Shown here: positions 23,250 to 25,378 of the stretch, piece by piece
Layout of the letters: every line of letters begins with the position of its first letter
Numbering within the stretch: the first letter of the stretch is position 1
NCBI GenBank assembly: GCA_023416855.1
Contig: JAEZGU010000332.1
Coordinates: 1-25,378, forward strand
Direction: 5' to 3'
DNA length: 25,378 bases
Source: Bacillota bacterium
GTDB taxonomy: Bacteria; Bacillota; Clostridia; Tissierellales; Sedimentibacteraceae
Notes under the pieces: model-generated
Told to the model about the DNA's origin: nothing
Databases searched by the model: none
The model's input: the letters and a program-made list of their open reading frames with translations, nothing else
Made by a program: the position numbers and the translations under genes

Positions 23250-24125
23250 TTCAATATTATCTAATATACTCTGTAACTTATCTCTACTAAACAAATATTT
23301 TTCATTGCAGAAATGGCAAACAGTTTCAATTTGCTCTTCTTCTTCAATTATCTCTTTCAATTCTTTTTTCCCTAAAGAAATTAAGCCACGTTCCATTCTT
23401 TCTTCAGAACAGTCACACTTAAAGCCAACAGGTATTTTATCGGTTATTTCAATGTCGAATTCTTTAAATAATTTTTTTGCTATATCCTCTACATCATCGT
23501 TATTATCAAAATAATCTGAAACAGACTTTAAATTATTCAGTACATTCTCTAATTTTTCAAGATCCTCATCTTCAATGAAAGGTAATGTTTGGACAATAAA
23601 TCCACCGGCAGCTTTAATACTGTAGTCTCTGTCAACTAATACACCTAAAGCCACTGCTGAGTTAACTTGTTCAGAAAGCCAATAATACATTGCAATGTCT
23701 TCACCTATTTCACCGGTTACAATATCAGTACTACCTACATATGGCTCTTTTAAACCTATGTCCATCATCACTGTGACTTTTCCATTTATTCCAACTGCTC
23801 CACCAACATCTAATTTACCGTTTGACTTCAAAGGCATATCAACAAGAGGATTTTCAACGTAACCTTTTATTTGACCATTATTGTTGGCTACTGTTAAAAT
23901 TGTACCAATTGGCCCTCCCCCATTTATATTTATTGTTAACTTATCATTTTCATTTTTCATCATATACCCCATCATAAGTCCCGCTGTCAAGGTTCTGCCT
24001 AAAGCAGCTGATGCTATTGGGGAAGTGTTATGGCGACATCTTGCTTCTTCAACCGTCTTAGTTGACTTTACCATAAACAATCTGAAGGTTTTTTTCTTAT
24101 CTATTGCTCTAATCATGTAATCCAT
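23235..24125 (-). CDS. hslO: Redox-regulated holdase chaperone Hsp33
   Basis: A 296-residue cytoplasmic chaperone activated when oxidants convert its zinc-bound cysteines to disulfides. The N-terminal substrate-binding domain shows the family pattern (MIRAIDKKKTFRLFMVKSTKTVEEARCRHNTSPIASAALGRTLTA and the INGGGPIGTILTVANNNGQIKGYVENP core). The redox switch is CDC (C237, C239) and CHFC (C270, C273), the full CXC-X30-CXXC set. The frame is open to a GTG at 24149, but AAAGGA lies just before the ATG at 24125, which also gives the usual Hsp33 start, so I use that; it overlaps the methyltransferase gene by 17 bp. It is the last gene of the SASP-methyltransferase-hslO run. Confidence 0.96.
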   Translation of the reverse strand: MDYMIRAIDKKKTFRLFMVKSTKTVEEARCRHNTSPIASAALGRTLTAGLMMGYMMKNENDKLTININGGGPIGTILTVANNNGQIKGYVENPLVDMPLKSNGKLDVGGAVGINGKVTVMMDIGLKEPYVGSTDIVTGEIGEDIAMYYWLSEQVNSAVALGVLVDRDYSIKAAGGFIVQTLPFIEDEDLEKLENVLNNLKSVSDYFDNNDDVEDIAKKLFKEFDIEITDKIPVGFKCDCSEERMERGLISLGKKELKEIIEEEEQIETVCHFCNEKYLFSRDKLQSILDNIEKSHS

Positions 24126-24858
24126 TGTTATTTCCTTTCTCACACACAAAAACAGCTCTTAAAGACATGTCGTTGTATTGCTCATAGTAGTAATCATTAT
24201 ATATTTTTATATTATTAAATCCTATTTCATTTAATAATGAAATTATATCATCTTTTTTATGAATATATTGTGTTTGTATTTCATTGATTCTATTATAACT
24301 GCCGGATGAATCTTTTATAAAAAAATTTATTTCCATATTTACTGCATCATTAGCTTCATCATGCATATTTTCCCACACATAAAAAATTTCACCGTCATCA
24401 TATACATAAGTGTCATTAAGCATTGTTTCATACTTATATTGAGTACTCATATCAAATATAAAATATGTATTGTCATTTAAATGATTGTACACATTGATGA
24501 AAAATTCCTTGATATCTGTTTTGTCTAAATAGTTAACACCGTCACAACAACAAATTGCAGCATCAAACTTATCATCTATTTTAAACTTAGTCATATCCAT
24601 GTTTAAAAGTTTAACCAACTTATTTTTTGCAAGCTTTTCATACGCTCGCATAAGCATGTCCTGTGAAAGGTCAAAGGCAGTAACTTTATAGTTTTTATCT
24701 GCCAATAAACTTGTTATGCTTCCTGTTCCGCATGCTGCTTCTAATATTTTGCTACCACTTATTTTATCTGTTATAAAGGATGTCCATCTTTCATACTCTA
24801 TGTCATTCATCAATATATCATAAATTTGAGAAAATTCTTTGTAGCTTCTGTTAAGCAT
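24109..24858 (-). CDS. Class I SAM-dependent methyltransferase
   Basis: A 249-residue Rossmann-fold methyltransferase. Motif I is ILEAACGTGSITSLLADK (38-55), followed by VTAFDLSQDMLMRAYEK (acidic residue after strand 2), FDAAICCCDGVNYLDKTD (motif IV region) and a C-terminal domain rich in aromatic residues (YNRINEIQTQYIHKKDDIISLL, IYNDYYYEQYND) as in the DUF1698/methyltransferase_25 group. The substrate cannot be told; close relatives are often annotated only as small-molecule methyltransferases. Its ATG directly follows the SASP stop codon (TAAATG, no gap) and its 3' end overlaps hslO, so all three are probably on one transcript. The ribosome binding site AAGGAAG lies within the SASP 3' end. 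Confidence 0.9.
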   Translation of the reverse strand: MLNRSYKEFSQIYDILMNDIEYERWTSFITDKISGSKILEAACGTGSITSLLADKNYKVTAFDLSQDMLMRAYEKLAKNKLVKLLNMDMTKFKIDDKFDAAICCCDGVNYLDKTDIKEFFINVYNHLNDNTYFIFDMSTQYKYETMLNDTYVYDDGEIFYVWENMHDEANDAVNMEINFFIKDSSGSYNRINEIQTQYIHKKDDIISLLNEIGFNNIKIYNDYYYEQYNDMSLRAVFVCEKGNNNGLHD

Positions 24859-25041
24859 TTATTTCTTCCTTTTCTTTTTTTTAGCTGTCATTAGACCGCC
24901 TATTCTGCCCGTTTCCTTTGCAGTAAGCCCTCCCCATCCAAGCTCATCAACTTTTTCCATCAGTCCGATTTCCTTTGCTATTTCTAATTTCATTATATCA
25001 TTTGGGGTAAGTTCTTTTTTCTTTTTTTCATTCTTAGCCAT
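24859..25041 (-). CDS. Small acid-soluble spore protein, alpha/beta type (small form)
   Basis: A 60-residue DNA-binding spore protein. The alpha/beta-SASP signature is present: LTPNDIMKLEIAKEIGLMEKV, then GWGGLTAKETGRIGGLM, matching the two conserved segments (MKxEIAxELG and GxLTxxxxGxxGGxM), with the EIA site where the germination protease GPR usually cuts. Lysine-rich ends (KNEKKKKEL and AKKKKRKK) are unusual compared with the neutral tails of standard 60-75-residue SASPs, and the GWGG core is closer to the SspF-like branch. Such proteins coat and protect spore DNA. The gene has a GGAGGATATT ribosome binding site and a perfect sigma-G promoter upstream, strong support for forespore expression. 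Confidence 0.9.
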   Translation of the reverse strand: MAKNEKKKKELTPNDIMKLEIAKEIGLMEKVDELGWGGLTAKETGRIGGLMTAKKKKRKK

Positions 25042-25063
25042 AATATCCTCCTATTTATGAGTT

Positions 25064-25093
25064 TATTATGGTTTAATAGTATACAAATTATTC
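25064..25093 (-). promoter_or_regulatory. Sigma-G promoter of the SASP gene
   Basis: On the minus strand: GAATA (25093-25089), an 18-base spacer, CATAATA (25070-25064). This matches the Bacillus sigma-G consensus GHATR-N18-CATWHTA at every position and lies 23 bases before the SASP start codon, as expected for a spore-coat DNA protein gene made in the forespore. Confidence 0.85.
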
Positions 25094-25104
25094 TTATATT
25101 GCTT

Positions 25105-25239
25105 CTATTTTTCCTTTTTTGTAAGCAAAACTGCTTTTATCTCTTTTAATGTTAATAGTATTTTATTTAGAGTATATTGAATACTAACTAATATTATAAA
25201 AAACATAACTATTAGTATTATTTTAATTTGCAATTCCAT
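25105..25239 (-). CDS. Small membrane protein, 44 residues
   Basis: A short gene with ATG at 25239-25237, a GGGAGA ribosome binding site six bases upstream and a TAG stop at 25107-25105. The product has one hydrophobic helix (LQIKIILIVMFFIILVSIQY, residues 3-22) followed by an amphipathic, basic segment TLNKILLTLKEIKAVLLTKK, i.e. a membrane anchor with a short coiled-coil-like cytoplasmic tail. The SIQYTLNKIL.LKEIK pattern looks familiar to me from small uncharacterised clostridial proteins, but I cannot name a family. It lies after the tRNA-Leu terminator and directly before the sigma-G promoter of the SASP gene. I see no terminator between it and the SASP gene. Confidence 0.66.
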   Translation of the reverse strand: MELQIKIILIVMFFIILVSIQYTLNKILLTLKEIKAVLLTKKEK

Positions 25240-25272
25240 AAATTTCTCCCAACTGCAATGCTTTTTTCAACG

Positions 25273-25298
25273 AAAAATGAACATGTGATCCATGTCCA
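25273..25298 (-). terminator. Rho-independent terminator after tRNA-Leu
   Basis: On the minus strand: TGGACATG (25298-25291), loop GATCA, CATGTTCA (25285-25278), then TTTTT. The 8-bp stem holds one G-T pair. It lies 17 bases after the 3' end of the tRNA gene. Confidence 0.75.
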
Positions 25299-25315
25299 CT
25301 TTATGTCATATTCAA

Positions 25316-25378
25316 TGCGGATAACAGGATTTGAACCTGCACAGGTCGCCCTACACGGACCTGAACCGTGCGCGTCTG
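25316..25378 (-). tRNA. tRNA-Leu (anticodon CAG), 5' part outside window
   Basis: The last 63 bases of a class II tRNA. From 3' to 5' in the gene: discriminator A73 (25316), acceptor strand TATCCGC (25323-25317), T-arm GCAGG-TTCAAAT-CCTGT, a long variable arm (AGG-GCGA-CCT), and an anticodon stem CACGG/CCGTG with loop TTCAGGT, anticodon CAG at 25363-25361. The long variable arm, A73 and CAG anticodon agree on leucine. CCA is not encoded. The D-arm and 5' acceptor strand lie beyond the right edge. Confidence 0.93.

Noticed and set aside
1..25378. CRISPR arrays, insertion sequences, prophage or toxin-antitoxin loci
   Set aside because: No regularly spaced repeats, transposase, integrase or toxin-like genes were seen, and the base composition is even across the window.

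Overview
This window looks like chromosomal core DNA of an anaerobic, low-GC, endospore-forming Firmicute of the Clostridia/Tissierellia type. The grounds are an AT-rich base composition (roughly 30 % GC by eye), strong AGGAGG-type ribosome binding sites, an alpha/beta-type small acid-soluble spore protein gene with a textbook sigma-G promoter, a YtxC-like sporulation protein, and a tungsten/molybdopterin aldehyde:ferredoxin oxidoreductase. I see no phage genes, insertion sequences or CRISPR arrays. A more exact species call is not supported.

Layout, left to right. (1) 1-4622, minus strand: a run of two FAD flavoproteins (COG2509-like, then HI0933/BaiN-like) leading into secA, which is cut by the left edge. 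(2) 4756-6032: an EamA/DMT transporter (plus) converging on an Lrp/AsnC regulator (minus). (3) 6033-7750: a 340-bp divergent spacer with a perfect 15-bp inverted repeat, then a free-standing biotin-dependent carboxyltransferase (OadA/PycB type without the biotinyl domain) with its terminator. (4) 10843-7743, minus: MoxR ATPase, NorD-like VWA protein and DUF1893 protein, tightly packed. (5) 13640-11029, minus: radA then a YbdG-like MscS channel, with a consensus promoter before and a terminator after. (6) 13813-18240, plus: a consensus promoter, an XRE-cupin regulator and potABCD polyamine uptake genes, then a terminator. (7) 18242-18506: a 34-residue membrane peptide gene too short for usual gene calling, and a 25-bp palindrome. 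(8) 20131-18534, minus: a DUF6873-like GME-fold protein and ytxC. (9) 23149-20180, minus: promoter, four-cluster ferredoxin, AOR, ThiS/MoaD-like sulfur carrier, terminator. (10) 25093-23217, minus: sigma-G promoter, SASP gene, methyltransferase, hslO (Hsp33), with no room for terminators between them. (11) 25378-25105, minus: tRNA-Leu(CAG), cut by the right edge, its terminator, and a 44-residue membrane peptide gene.

How the parts work together. The AOR cluster makes a self-contained redox module: catalytic tungstopterin subunit, electron-wire ferredoxin subunit, and a GG-tailed protein of the kind that donates sulfur to the pterin. The pot cluster is an autoregulated polyamine importer. The MoxR-VWA pair is a probable metal- or cofactor-insertion chaperone of unknown client. 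The SASP-methyltransferase-hslO run suggests that a redox chaperone and a methyltransferase are made in the forespore. The best candidates for new biology are this forespore operon, the two small membrane peptides, the AOR module with its unusual cluster-binding spacing, and the long inverted repeat before the carboxyltransferase gene.
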